Shown here: positions 1-11,508 of the stretch, piece by piece
How positions within the stretch are numbered: position 1 is the first letter of the stretch
Layout: every line of letters starts with the position of its first letter
NCBI GenBank assembly: GCA_027405735.1
Contig: JAPEHQ010000007.1
Coordinates: forward strand, 744,001 to 808,000
Origin: Mucor racemosus
Taxonomy: Eukaryota > Mucoromycota > Mucoromycetes > Mucorales > Mucoraceae
Length of the DNA: 64,000 bases
Direction of reading: 5' to 3'
Translations under genes and position numbers: made by a program
The notes under the pieces: generated by a model
The model's database searches: none
Told to the model about the DNA's origin: nothing
The model's input: the letters and a program-made list of their open reading frames with translations, nothing else

Positions 1-1243
1 CCGCATGCTAAAAGGGGAGCCTCAGGCTTGTCCTTGGCATGTGTAGCAGCGCAATGAGAGCAGCGCTTGGGGTTGGGAGGGAAAGAAGTATTCAAAATAC
101 CGCTTTGGATCAATTGTTGCATCTTTTGGTCGTATTGCTTCTTGGGAGCATAGATAGCAATAAGCTTCTCGGCTTCCTCAGGGGTTTCGTGGGCCGAAAT
201 AGCTTCTTTCTTAATTTCACTAAGACCAGTGTGAGCACCGTATAACTCTCTGAACTCTTCTTCGGACTTCTTGGCTCTTTGATAGTATTCAGCAGCTTCA
301 GACTTTCTCTTCTTATGGTTTACAAGAACGGAAAGAGCATACAATGTATGAATTGTGTCGTTGGTTTGGGGATGACCATTTTGAAGGTAAAGCTTGTAAT
401 TTTTGATAGCATTCTCACGCTCATTTTCCATGGACAAATAAACAGAACCCAAGACGAAATAAGCAATGGAGAACTTGGGATCTCTTTCTAAAGCCTTTTC
501 TAAATCCTTGATACCAAGTCTAAAAGAAATCAATGGAACGCATTAGAAATCACACTCACATACATACACACACTCTCTCTCTAACATAAATATAAACATA
601 CCTGAGTTTGTTCATAGAAAGATAACATGATGCACGAAGGAAGAAAACGCGTGCAGGAAGATCAGGGTAAGTATCGATAGCCAATGACAAGGTAGTGATA
701 CTAATATATTAAATTAGCATTCAATGTATCATTTTCACACATATTATACCAAAATATTTACCAATGCTTATGCTGTCTACCAACCAACAAAATCCAAGCA
801 GAGAATAAAAGACTATCCTTTACAAAGAAGCCTTCCTTTTCCTCTTCAGGAATATGCTTCAACAAAACCTTTTCGAACTGTTGACCCAAAATTAAGATAC
901 GTTCTGACATGGGAGCAGCTTTATCATCCATAATCCAAGATTCAACCATAGTCTCAGATGCGGTTTTAATATCTTCTTCATATTGCTCCAAAACATCATC
1001 GTCAAGAGAACGAGGGATTTTCATACAGAGCTCATAACCCTTACGGAAAAGTTCCTTTGCTTCCTTATATACCTTGGCATCAGGATCATCGACCTTGTCA
1101 GCATTGCCGCGAGCTTCTAATAAATCATAAGGTACAATACGTTGAGAACCTTCCAAGAAACGATCTTGATATTGACCCTCTTCTTGTTGTTCTTGGTTTT
1201 GAACGGCAACAGTATCATTTTGGGTGGTAGCAACTTCAGTCAT
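1..1243 (-). CDS. TPR-repeat protein, 3' part beyond window
   Basis: The gene runs off the left edge. The start at 1243 opens an acidic, Gln-rich N-terminus. Exon 1 (762-1243) ends in phase at a GTAAAT donor; further exons lie at about 610-710 and 1-525. The downstream exons read as helical TPR units (for example GIKDLEKALERDPKFSIAYF), followed by a Lys/Glu-rich helix and then a cysteine pair, RCSHC, with another Cys about 16 residues on. That pattern could begin a MYND-like zinc finger, but the rest is outside the window. TPR arrays are protein-interaction scaffolds; no specific partner can be assigned. A TATA-like box lies about 75 bases upstream. The coding call is firm, the exact function unknown. 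Confidence 0.8.
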
Positions 1244-1315
1244 TATGGAATTTATTAATTGAGATATATAAAATGGAAAGAGAAGAAAACTCTTGTTTTG
1301 CTGCTGAAATATGGG

Positions 1316-1327
1316 TTTTATATATAG
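1316..1327 (-). promoter_or_regulatory. TATA-like box of the TPR gene
   Basis: Read on the minus strand this is CTATATATAAAA, about 75 bases upstream of the ATG at 1243 and inside the 227-base gap to the PIH1 stop. A similar box sits at about the same distance before two other genes in the window (17954 and 29104). Confidence 0.5.
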
Positions 1328-1470
1328 CCGTTTTATTTAATGTCCCCTCCTCTGTAGCACTCCCCCTTGCCTTCAAAATTCAAGAAGTTTAGTATAAATG
1401 AACCAATAAAAAATTGACGTGGCATTATATCAATGATCCTCTGTTTATTTAACACTCAACAACTTTCTGT

Positions 1471-2482
1471 TTAAATGTACTGATTCTTTGTTGCTAATTT
1501 CAATTCTAAAACTAATTCAAGGCTTTTTTTATAGAAATTCACCTTGTTTTCTTTATGATTTACGATGATTTCGTGTTGTTTTAATGGAATTGTGTGTAAA
1601 TTAGTGGATATTTTTAATAAGATTTTGTTTAATGTAATATCCAATGTCCACGAGGTGAAATTCTATTTGTAGTTTTGAGTTATTTTATGCATATTAAAAA
1701 GTAAGAAAAATACTCACATTGTCTGGCATTTCAATCACAACTATCAACAATTCTTTTGCTTGATCGACAGTAAATTGTGGCTTTAATTGCCACTTGATTT
1801 GAGGGTTTAATTCTGTTCGAATAGCTGTCATTAGTGAGGGCTTTGGTAGTCTTAATACTCTTCCAGGTATTTGTCCAATTGATTTAGTAGTTGGCATTGT
1901 AAATTCTCTGCTTAAAGTTATTCCAACTATTTCTTCGACGTATTCCATTGACAATTCAAGTATATATAATCTAAAATCCAAGTCTTTTTCACTTCTTAAA
2001 TAGGGTTGCATATTTATGCAAGCATCCATGACCAAGGATCCTTTGCCATCAGTACGTTCTTGTCCCATGCTCAATGGAACTTTGTATTTAACATTAGGTT
2101 CAGCATTCAATGCCCTTTGGATTTCGACTTCAGATGCAATGGGTGGTGCAGGAATAGACGAAGCATAACAAATATTGATATATACAATTGAACCCACTTT
2201 ATATTTCTTGGATGTACTGGATACTACATGTGTTTTGCATACATATCCAGCTTGAGGTTGAATATTGACAGTGTTAAAATCTTGTTTTGTAACTTGGCCT
2301 AGAAACGTTGTTGCTAAACGTTCAAAAGCTTTTGGATCATTGGCAACTTGAGAAGCAATATGATCCAAAAGTGCCGTTTGTTCTTCTTGTGTGAGTTGAT
2401 TAAAATCGGGCGTTTTATTGTTGGAACCAACTAAAAAGGGGTTGCTAGAATCATTATCTTCAATTACTTCAAGAATTGGCAT
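1471..2482 (-). CDS. PIH1: PIH1-domain protein (R2TP/HSP90 co-chaperone)
   Basis: Two exons, 1718-2482 and 1471-1662, joined across a 55-base GTGAGT...TAG intron, give 318 residues. The frame is intact across the junction. A PIH1 domain is recognisable from about residue 75: the YVCKTHV segment, then a hydrophobic strand reading VGSIVYINICYASSIPAP, basic/acidic turns, and a 'DACINMQPYL' segment typical of Pih1/PIH1D1. The C-terminal part (about 230-318) has the beta-strand pattern of the CS-like domain that binds Tah1 in the family. In known fungi Pih1 works with Tah1 and Rvb1/Rvb2 in assembly of box C/D snoRNPs and PIKK kinases. It lies head to head with the Pom33-like gene, with 226 bases between the starts. 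Other PIH1-family paralogues, including dynein-assembly ones, are possible. Confidence 0.85.
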
Positions 2483-2708
2483 GGTTAAAATGAGAAATAT
2501 AGCTTATTTATGATAATTTTTTCGTGCAGTTGGTAATATTTACTGTGACCGTGGTTGCTTCAATCTCATCAACTAGTTGTACCTGGATTTGATCAAACCC
2601 TTCTTTTATCCACTATCTTTCACTTTTCTCTTTCTTTCCTCCTAAAACCCCACACTAAAAGAAAAAATCACTTCTCTCCTTAATTATTAAACTTTATTTA
2701 TTGTTTTA

Positions 2709-3722
2709 ATGATGACTGAAAATGTCTCGTTGAAGAACCAAATCACATCCATTTTACAAGTAGGTAGTAATGTCATTTTCAATTGACTGTAATTAACAGT
2801 AATATTATAAAGCATCGACAATTTTATTGGTGGTTAGGACATGTTATTGTTGTATGCAATGGCTTGATTTATTTCAGTTCAATTCTATCGCTCAATACCA
2901 ATTCAGCCTATTACAAAAGAGCCTATTTAGGTGCACTATTATCTCATGCCGTCGTAATTTACAATTCTGTTGTAGTAAGTTTGCTTTTATTAGTTATTAT
3001 TTATATCAAATAATTGACATTTTTAATGCTTAATTGAAGGCAAAAGATGTCACTATAAGTGTCAACATCTTGAATGATGAAAATGTACATTACTCTGTTA
3101 TTGCCTTTTATTGGTATTCGTATCAACCGATTGCAGGTAAATTTGACCATTTTATGTACATAATTTGACAGACAATTGATCCTCTATACAAAACCCTAGT
3201 TACACTAGTGCCTTTCTTTATATTCTCTATATTCCATACTTTATCTTATTTTAGATCTACAATTTTACCCATCATACCCTCTAATACTCATACAGCCAAG
3301 TTGAATGCTAAGATCAAGCATTTTACATCTACCTATCACACAACTGCCATGCATTACGTTGCATATATTGAGGTAGTACTCATTCTCGGTAGAATTATAC
3401 TTGGGATGTTAATGTAAGTGATTCATCCAGTTTTGTCATTAAAACTAGAATTACTAATATTATTATACACAACAGTTTCCGTACCTCTGTTTTGGCATTG
3501 ATTGTTTTCATTCACTTTTTGCGTTTGCGTTACTATCTATCAAGCTATACAAAAAATGCTATACTAAATACTACTGTGCATTTAGATAAATGGCTTTTAC
3601 TACCAGATCAGTCTTCTTCTTCAAAGCCTCCTGAAAATTTGACAGTAGTATCAAATATCTATCTCAGTGTTAAAAGACTTGTCATGCGATATGCTGGTGT
3701 TGCTTCAATTGCATCTAAATAA
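2709..3722 (+). CDS. POM33: Pom33/TMEM33-family ER-nuclear pore membrane protein
   Basis: Five exons (2709-2759, 2813-2974, 3040-3136, 3200-3413, 3476-3722) splice in phase to 256 residues; each junction has GT...AG. The protein has several hydrophobic segments (WWLGHVIVVCNGLIYFSSIL; LVPFFIFSIFHTLSYFR; YIEVVLILGRIILGMLIF). The F-x-I-F-S-x-F-H-x-L-x-Y motif is characteristic of the Pom33/Tts1/TMEM33 family, which is about 250-280 residues long. In yeast these proteins sit in the ER and nuclear envelope and help pore distribution and ER shaping. Two adjacent ATGs (2709 and 2712) are both possible starts. It is divergent from PIH1, and the two probably share the short intergenic region. Confidence 0.85.
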
Positions 3723-3859
3723 ACATAATATTTTCGTACATATTTCCAAAAAAAAAAAAAGAGAGCTTATACCATATATAAATATTTACATAATTTGAGG
3801 GTACATTGTGTAATGTTCCTCTTGCAAATATACATATTATGTATAAAATTGCTAATTAT

Positions 3860-4183
3860 TTTTCAGGTTTCCCCAAAGCACCAAAAATAAATATGAATTG
3901 GTTGCATTATGCTACTTGCTTCTGAAAATATTTTATATCCCACGAAAAAAGACTCAAAAGCAGGTAAAATTCACTTAAAACTGGATCCAACTTTTCATCC
4001 CTGCCCAACTTTTTATTTCATTATATGACACCAAGAAAAAATTATATGCTAATGTACCTGAGATATTCAACTTAATTCAAAAACAAGTATCCAGAAATAT
4101 CCTATTTTTTACAGTGGGTATATCTTTTCTAGTGTTAATGTTTCAAATTTTCGCACATATTTCACTTCTAAAAATTAACAATG
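3860..4183 (+). repeat. R2 repeat, truncated copy
   Basis: Closely matches the beginning of the R2 copies at 20770, 31790 and 57365, for example ATTGGTTGCATTAT and the stretch from TGTACCTGAGAT to TTAATGTTTCA. It stops abruptly at about 4183, where R1 sequence (TGACAATGG) begins, so R1 and R2 abut here. The 140 bases between the Pom33-like stop and this point show nothing else. Confidence 0.7.
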
Positions 4184-4207
4184 ACAATGGAATGTTTCTG
4201 ATTTTAG

Positions 4208-4430
4208 ATTGACATTTATCAGAAGGCGGGCTAATGATACGTTTGATACTACTGCAGATGGAACCAGTTAATTTAGTTTATGGGATTTGAATGAAAATAC
4301 CAAGGAATCATCTGTAAATACTTAAGTTGGTCCTAGTAAAGCATTGAATAAATTGGCTTGGGACAAAGAGGATAAAAAGACGGCAATAGGTTCCAGTGGT
4401 GGCCCCGTTTATGTTTATAATATTGGAGAG
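4208..4430 (+). pseudogene. Captured exon of dynein intermediate chain, copy A
   Basis: Between a TTTTAG acceptor and a GAG|GTAAG donor, the sequence reads as one WD40-blade region of cytoplasmic dynein intermediate chain. Recognisable pieces are TTADGTS, FSLWDLNENT, SKALNKLAWDKEDKK and VYVYNIGE; in the family this is the D-G-x-x-x-L-W-[DN]-L-N stretch followed by ALN and IYDVGE. Two in-frame TAA stops break it. Versions of the same fragment occur in three other R1 copies in this window, so it travels with the element. Confidence 0.75.
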
Positions 4431-5154
4431 GTAAGATTAAAACTTAATGTAAATTACCTCTAGAGCAATAATTATAGAGTAACACTATATTATCACCAAA
4501 TAGACTATCACACAATATTAACATGTATAAAGGTTTACAGTAATAAGCTTGAATCAAGTGGGTACAGCATCGTAAATTCTTGAAAAAGTTCTCAAGTATT
4601 ATAAAACCTCTTATTTTTAAGACTTACAAGGCTTATATGCGGAATAATAATTTAGAAAATTATTTTTGTCCAGATCATCAATTTTGATATTTTTTAATTT
4701 TTTTTTTCTGGTTTTGCAAATTTAGAGTTAATTATACTACCAATTATAAAAACAAAAAATATACACATATACAGAATTTAGCGTTCTATTTGCTCAATAA
4801 AAAATAAAAACCATTTTTATTGCAAAATACTACATGAAAATTCTTTAATCAAAAAATCGTTTTTGGGGCAAAAGTACAGAGTTTCATTACTTAACATTTA
4901 ATATTAAGCTTTTATAAAATGTGTATTAGTCATGGCTACAATTTTCTCTCACAATGTAGTATATTTAAACGTTGATTTTGGTATCAAAATTTGATTTTTC
5001 TGATTTTTGATAAAAATCATGAGTGTTGGTAAGGATAAAATGGGTTCCCGAAAATGTCCGCTACAAAATCTGAGTTTTCAGACCATGCCTGGTTAAATAT
5101 AAGAAAAGTTAAAAAAAAACGCTTTTTTATTCAAAACTTAGATATATACCATAT

Positions 5155-5194
5155 AGGGTGGCTAAAGTATTGTCGATTATTCTTTGTCGTTTTC
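5155..5194 (+). repeat. Harbinger left terminal inverted repeat
   Basis: Starts AGGGTGGCTAAAGTATTGTC and continues GATTATTCTTTGTCGTTTT. The reverse complement of the right end reads the same apart from T/C, A/T and C/T differences. Confidence 0.85.
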
Positions 5195-5272
5195 GAAAAA
5201 ATTGTCGTTTTTCCAAAAATCTGTCATTTTTAAGGTTTCAAGGATGTTTCATTACGCATACACCCATAAAAT

Positions 5273-6821
5273 TTGAGCAAACTTCTTCTTTCACATCTAA
5301 AAATTAATAAAAATATTTTCGAAATGCCTAACACTACTTTGAGACATGATTTAATCGAGAACTTACGTGAAAACCGTAATAAAAATCACGAAAAAGCTAA
5401 AGAATTAGTCGAAATGGTTCAAGAAATCAATGAATTAAATAGCTTGAATGATTCAACCAAGAATATCCAAGTAGATGCCACAAGACTTGAGGATATTCTC
5501 AATAAAGCTATAACGGAAGACCCAGATAATAAGCATTTGGAGGATCTAAAAAATTCTAGATACATGCTTCCTAGAGATAACTACAAGAGAAGAAGCATTG
5601 TTGATGACATTGCATTTGAAGAAGACTTTCTCAAAAAGTCTGAGGTTGACTTTAGAAGAAATGTTCGTATGAGCAAAAAATGCTTTCTTGCTCTTTACGA
5701 GAAAATAAAGGACGATGAAGTTTACTTCCCAAGGGCTGGTCCTGCTCAAAGAAGCGTTAAATTTCAAATGATTGTCGCTTTGGTTTATATGGAAATGGAG
5801 CATCAAACAAATCACTCGGCGATAGTTTTCATATTAGTCGTAAGCAATTAATATGTATATTAGTAGTTGTATGATATACTGTATGTATTAATTCACTTAA
5901 ATCATATAGATGGTTCTGTGGATAAATACGTAGAACGTTTTATAGATGCTATCATGAAAAAGCAAGCCAAGTATGTCAAATGGCCAATGGGCGAGGATAG
6001 AAAAAGAATCATGCGAAGACATGAGGAGTTATTTGGGTTGCCCAACTGTATTGGGTTCCTTGATGGTAGTTTATTTCCTCTCCATCAAGCCCCTCATTGG
6101 CAACCTGAATTGTTTTGGTGTCGAAAGAGCAGATCAGCAGTACAAAACATGGTGATCTGCGATTTTGATCTTCATATTCTTTTCGGGGAAACTGGGCATT
6201 ACGGGAGTGCGAATTATCCTGGTGTTATCATCAAAGGAGGATTTTTAGATCATATTGATGAATATTTTGAAGATGAAAAGTATGTGGTAGCCGATTCAGC
6301 TTACGCAAAGACTAGATGGTGTGTTCCTGTCGGAAAAAGTTTCAAGTATGAAGCTTTGACTGGAGTGATAGAAAGTTCAACTACTTTCTATCAAGAGCAC
6401 GAGTAAACATCAAGAATTGTTTTGGTGCTCTTAAAGGTAGATTTCCATCTTTGGATGAATTGCGTATTCGTTTGAACAAGGAAGAGACGTTGATAGGTAC
6501 AGTCGATGGATTGTAACCTGCTTTATCTTGCACAACTTTTGTGTTGACAATGATTCTCCTGCCTATATGAAAGAAATCATTGATTATTTCTATCGTACCC
6601 ATGATAGAAATGAATACTTTGAAACAGCTGATATTGATGTTCCTAAGGAAAGAAGCAGTAAATACAGCAAGTATTCTGTCGATACCAATTCTGTACCAGC
6701 TACTCATACATCAGAAGGCAAAGAAAAGTGGGAGTCGTTGAAGAAATACATTTTGAATTTGAATGATTATAATATACAAACCTTAGATGCCAATTACAAG
6801 GAAAAGTATCATTATGAATAA
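5273..6821 (+). pseudogene. Harbinger DDE transposase, frameshifted
   Basis: Pieces of one DDE_Tnp_4-type transposase are spread over three frames. The first piece (5273-5840) has a helical N-terminus and the FRMSKKCFLALYEKI-like segment. A likely intron (5840 to about 5909, GTAAGC...ATAG) leads to VDKYVERFIDAI. The first catalytic Asp is in CIGFLDGS, the second in VVADSAYAKTRW. The third region, KFNYFLSRARVNIKNCFGAL, lies in another frame after an indel near 6355, and the family's Glu is replaced by Lys (IKN for IEN). Another shift near 6497 leads to the usual I..CFILHNFC segment. A further indel near 5795 is needed to read the GASNKSLGDSFHIS stretch. The missing Glu and at least three frameshifts make an active product very unlikely. 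Confidence 0.85.
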
Positions 6822-6912
6822 TAAGAAATCGATATAAATATTTAGTTTACTAAATGAAATTACTTTATTACTTTCTGATTAATTATGAATGGCATAAATA
6901 ATATCAAGAGCT

Positions 6913-7936
6913 TCACTCACATTCTTTTGAATCTAATCCATGCTCTTTACCTGATCTTTCGATATGATCAACCATAACTCTTGCCTTAGATTCTTTTTCT
7001 TGGATTGCCAATGAACCACTCAAATACATTTCACCAATCTTTGCTATTTGACTAGACCTCTCGTTATCAGTACCTAAAATAACGGTATCGATCACCCTTT
7101 TCTTTCCTTTGTGAGTTCTGGCGTTGGGTGTTGAAGGGCGATTGGAAGAAAAGGAAGGACCAGGGGCTGGAGATGGTTCTGAATAGGAAGGTAATCCAGA
7201 AGTCAAAGAAACTAGAGGAGCCTCCTTCTCATCAGGAAAGGACACCATAGAATTTTCGGGAGGATGATAGAGAACGAGAGCTTCACTATTCTGGCCGGTA
7301 TTATATGGACGGGCTGCATCCTTACATCTATCGTCCAAAATACTACTCAACTCATTGTATTTTGAACAATCCCGTTCCATCTGTTCTATTAATATCAGGC
7401 AATGTCAATGCTTTACTTCTGGCGAATTGTTAATTTATGTATTACCTTGAACAGTTAATTCATATTCATCATTCCCTCTCCCAGTTTCAAAGGCGTACTT
7501 GCTAACTGCCCTAAATTTTGTTTCGATCCTTCTTATTTTAGATCTAACAGCGTTCTCAGGACACCTTCTCCATCTAGCTTGCTTATTCTGCGAATAATTT
7601 CGCGTATTGCCCCAGATCCTGTTACATCGAGTAATCTGTTGTCAACCGTGATGCGTTTATACATCATAATCAATCTTCCATTTCTCTCCGTGAGCAATTC
7701 AAGAAGATAATCTGCAAAACTGATATTATGATCCAGTCCACAAGTATTGTAGGTCCATTCAAATTTGGACACAGATGTACTCCCAATACTCTCTTTTGCT
7801 TTTCCTTTGTCATTTTTTTTGGTGGATTTTTTTTGGGTTTTTTGTTCATTTTCTCTTCTTCATTTTTCTTCAATTCTTCACGCTTTATAACGTTTTCACG
7901 TCTTTTCTTACGTTCGTATCTATTTGAAATAAACAT
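6913..7936 (-). pseudogene. Harbinger Myb/SANT-like DNA-binding protein, broken
   Basis: The start at 7936 opens a very basic N-terminus (KKNEEEKMNKKPKKNPPKKM). After a frame change near 7800 comes a trihelix-like stretch with KFEWTYN, FADYLLELLTERNGR, then, after another shift, ARWRRCPENAVRSKIRRIE. These are the aromatic and basic positions expected of the Myb/SANT-like partner that Harbinger elements encode to bring the transposase to DNA. An intron (about 7389-7445) joins this to a 155-residue Ser/Pro-rich C-terminal exon (6913-7380). It is convergent with the transposase, the stops being about 90 bases apart. At least two frame changes suggest it is no longer functional. Confidence 0.65.
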
Positions 7937-8215
7937 GGTTGAAGATTATATTTAAAAATTAAGTAATTGTTGGAATGTCAAAGGGTCTGTAAAAATAATT
8001 TTTTCAAAATATTACACTCTTATTAACAGTATACATTTATTATAACTATCACAAGGGTTTTATTATCTAAGACTATTATGCATACAAGGTTTTTGTTTAT
8101 TTTAACGCATATATTATTTATTATGCAAAATTAAATCGACAAGAAATCCGGCAAGAAATCCGATAAAAGGTCGCCAAAGTTGAGCAATTTCTTATTGTTG
8201 GTCCTGCGTTAATAA

Positions 8216-8254
8216 AAAACGACAAAAAATAATCGACAATACATTGGCCACCCT
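8216..8254 (-). repeat. Harbinger right terminal inverted repeat
   Basis: Mirror of the left end. On the minus strand it starts AGGGTGGCCAATGTATTGTC and continues GATTATTTTTTGTCG. Confidence 0.85.
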
Positions 8255-8915
8255 ATATAAGAGACTTTAGCCGTCCAATCTTGCTATGGTCAATCACGGC
8301 ATCGCCCTACGGGCTCCCTTTTGCAATTTTTTAGTGAATGTGTAATGTGTATGATATGACAGCCGGTTTTTCTGGTAGAAAATGCATGTTGTTTCTATGA
8401 TAATCGGCATTGCCTATTTTGTTTAGTTTATGGGTTGATGCGCTATAATGTTGCTTTTACATTGGCTGAAATGTGCAATTTAGCAGGGTTTTAATTGAGC
8501 TAACTAATATAAAGCCTTGAAAATCTTTTTCTACGTGTGTTGCTTCTCTCTTTTTGTTTTCATATTCCAGGGATATATTCACCGTTTGATAAGGCATATC
8601 AGACTACTACTACCAAGCTAGTATTCTTTTCTTTTATCAGAATACGCATGCTAACATAAGGGACTAATGTTTTTAATATAGCTAGCAAGTAGCAGTATGC
8701 ATTAGAAACTGATATTTTCATTTAACTGCATTCTAAGATCAAATATCATTATTTACTACTATATTGTTGGATGTATTTCTTGATTACTAGATCAAATCAA
8801 AGGCAATGATATTTATATCTATTCAATCAAAAGCTTGAACTGGCTACAAACTCAGGAAATGTTCCAGAAAAGTGATAAAATTTCAAATGATATAGAAACA
8901 AAAAAAAAGAATAAT

Positions 8916-9280
8916 AGTATATGATTTATATTTTTGCCAATGGTCTCTCTTCTAAAAAAAGCCGAACAATCTTCGGAAGCGGCAATCTAATGGTATTTCC
9001 AAGCTTTGAATCTCTAGAAAAAATTACCGGACAGTCCGGACGCGGTTGTTTAAATAATCCAAGTAGCTGTAAGATGAAGGTATTGAAATTTCATACAAAA
9101 ATTAAGGTTCGGCTGCATTGCTATTAATTATTCAAAGGCTTATTTTAAGTAGTAAAGCATAAATACAACCTACAACATTATTAGCCTAATAACGGATTTA
9201 ACTTAAAAAGTATAAGATGATACAACCGGATTCAAAAAAAGTCCATAAAATCACAAACTTAAAGGATTTATATATAAAAA
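8916..9280. other. Spacer between inverted R1 copies
   Basis: 365 bases that match nothing else I can see in the window. A 68-codon ORF (8921-9127) has no recognisable features and no copy elsewhere. I see no gene here. Confidence 0.5.
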
Positions 9281-11430
9281 CACTACGGTCGACCTGTGCT
9301 GCACAAGATGATTTTGTTGTGCCTAGGTGGGCTGCACACTATAGCCTGATGAGTTGTTGCGCCCACTGAATAATGGCTAAAAAGATAACAAGATGCACGT
9401 GGGCACAACAAAAGAAACTGCACACGAGCATAACGAAAAGCCTGTTGTATGTGCAGAATTATAGATTCTGTCTGTGTGCATGACATTAATCCCATGTGTG
9501 TATAATAGTAGAATTGTCCATAAGCATAATAAGCTGATCGTATGGGCACAAATTGGTTTGTACATGAGCATCATGCCGTTCTCAAAATTTCATTTCATTT
9601 TTTACTGGAATGGGTTTTTAAATTACATTTCCTTTTATTAATATAGATTATAGACAATGCAATTTAATAAGTTGTTGATGTAGAGTAATACATGCAAGAA
9701 CCAATATATTTACAATTATTATCATTTGTAAATATGTTTACAGCTATAACGTTTACAGCAAAAATGGGTTTTTTTGCTTGAGCGTAAAATTAAATAATAC
9801 TTGCTGCTTAAATGTATATGCAAGCCAAATCTAAGGTTACAAATGTTACTTTATCACTCATAAAATTTAAACAAATTAACCTTCTTCTTTAAACTTACTA
9901 TTTTAGTTTACGATTGTCAGCTGTAAAAATATTTGTTTTCAAGTATACAGTAACTACGATCAAAACTATAATTATTAGACAAAATATTAGATTGTTCTTT
10001 TTTTTTGTTTCTATATCATTTGAAATTTTATCACTTTTCTGGAACATTTCCTGAGTTTGTAGCCAGTTCAAGCTTTTGATTGAATAGATATAAATATCAT
10101 TGCCTTTGATTTGATCTAGTAATCAAGAAATACATCCAACAATATAGTAGTAAATAATGATATTTGATCTTAGAATGCAGTTAAATGAAAATATCAGTTT
10201 CTAATGCATACTGCTACTTGCTAGCTATATTAAAAACATTAGTCCCTTATGTTAGCATGCGTATTCTGATAAAAGAAAAGAATACTAGCTTGGTAGTAGT
10301 AGTCTGATATGCCTTATCAAACGGTGAATATATCCCTGGAATATGAAAACAAAAAGAGAGAAGCAACACACGTAGAAAAAGATTTTCAAGGCTTTATATT
10401 AGTTAGCTCAATTAAAACCCTGCTAAATTGCACATTTCAGCCAATGTAAAAGCAACATTATAGCGCATCAACCCATAAACTAAACAAAATAGGCAATGCC
10501 GATTATCATAGAAACAACATGCATTTTCTACCAGAAAAACCGGCTGTCATATCATACACATTACACATTCACTAAAAAATTGCAAAAGGGAGCCCGTAGG
10601 GCGATGCCGTGATTGACCATAGCAAGATTGGACGGCTAAAGTCTCTTATACTATGGTATATATCTAAGTTTTAAATAAAAAAGCGTTTTTTTAACTTTTC
10701 TTATATTTAACCAGGCATGGTCTGAAAACTCAGATTTTGTAGCGGACATTTTCGGGGCTCATTCTATCCTTACCAGCACTCATGATTTTGATCAAAAAAC
10801 AGAAAAATCAAATTTTGATACCAAAATCAACGTTTAAATATACTACATTGTGAGAGAAACTTGTAGCCATAACTAATGCACATTTTATAAAAGCTTAATA
10901 TTAAATGTTAAGTAGTAAAACTTAGCATTTTTGCCCCAAAAACGAATTTTTGATTAAAAAATTTTCATGTAATATTTTGCAATAAAAATGTTTATTATTT
11001 TTTATTTAAAAAATAGAGCGCTAAATTCTGTATATGTGTGTATTTTTTGTTTTTATAATTGGTAGTATAATTAACTCTAAATTTGCAAAACCAGAAAAAA
11101 AAAATTAAAAAATATCAAAATTGATGATCTGGACAAAAATAATTTTCTAAATTATTATTCCGCATATAAGCCTTGTAAGTCTTAAAAATAAGAGGTTTTA
11201 TAATACTTGAGAACTTTTTCAAGAATTTACAATGCTGTACCCACTTGATTCAAGCTTATTACTGTAAACCTTTATACATGTTAATATTGTGTGGTAGTTT
11301 ATTTGATGACAATATAGCCTTACTTTATAATTATTGCTCTAGAGGTGATTTACGTTAAGTTTTTTTTACTCTTACCTCTCCAATATCATAGACATAAACA
11401 TGACCATCGCTGGAACTATGGTTTTGATTC
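9281..11430 (-). mobile_element. R1 element, copy C, uninterrupted CACTA-like copy
   Basis: In minus orientation this copy runs from the dynein fragment (about 11430) to a terminus reading TAGTG at 9281 (CACTACGG on the plus strand). The first 300 bases inside that terminus are dense in TGTGC/GCACA motifs in both orientations (TGTGCTGCACA, TTGTGCC, GATGCACG, GGGCACAA, TATGTGCAG, TGTGTGCATG), the layout of transposase-binding subterminal repeats in CACTA elements. Copy B ends at the same motif. The middle is AT-rich, without ORFs over about 90 codons that look coding. The far terminus cannot be placed, so the superfamily call rests on one end. Confidence 0.65.
11376..11430 (-). pseudogene. Captured dynein intermediate chain fragment, copy C
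   Basis: On the minus strand, the segment before a GAG|GTAAG donor reads SSSDGHVYVYDIGE, the best-preserved version of the dynein intermediate chain motif among the four copies. Sequence further upstream no longer aligns with the other copies. Confidence 0.65.
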
Positions 11431-11508
11431 TCGCAATATTTTTGCTGAAGCAAGAAATATAAAGTAACTTTTTGACTAAAATTATCGGGTGAATTTGAAC
11501 GTAACATA

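Larger units (their letters stand above)
5155..8254. mobile_element. PIF/Harbinger DNA transposon, decayed
   Basis: The element is about 3.1 kb, bounded by terminal inverted repeats of roughly 39 bases with four or fewer mismatches. It carries the two genes expected of the superfamily in convergent order: a DDE transposase (plus strand) and a Myb/SANT-like protein (minus strand). It sits inside R1: the sequence left of 5155 (GATATATACCATA) and right of 8255 (TATAAGAGACTT) are contiguous in the R1 copies at about 10650, 36975 and 44975, which serve as empty sites. The flanking duplication looks like TATA or ATA, but one base of the empty site differs, so its exact length is uncertain. Both genes carry frameshifts. 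Confidence 0.85.
4184..8915 (+). mobile_element. R1 element, copy A, interrupted by Harbinger
   Basis: R1 sequence runs from 4184 to 5154 and resumes at 8255-8915. Joined, it matches the inverted copy at 9281-11430 and the direct copies at 35990 and 38971. It begins with the dynein fragment and continues with long AT-rich non-coding sequence. The copy ends at about 8915, just before the poly-A stretch shared by other copies, and lacks the CACTA-like terminus. With the inverted copy C it forms arms of a large palindrome. No transposase ORF of its own is visible, so it looks non-autonomous. Confidence 0.7.
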
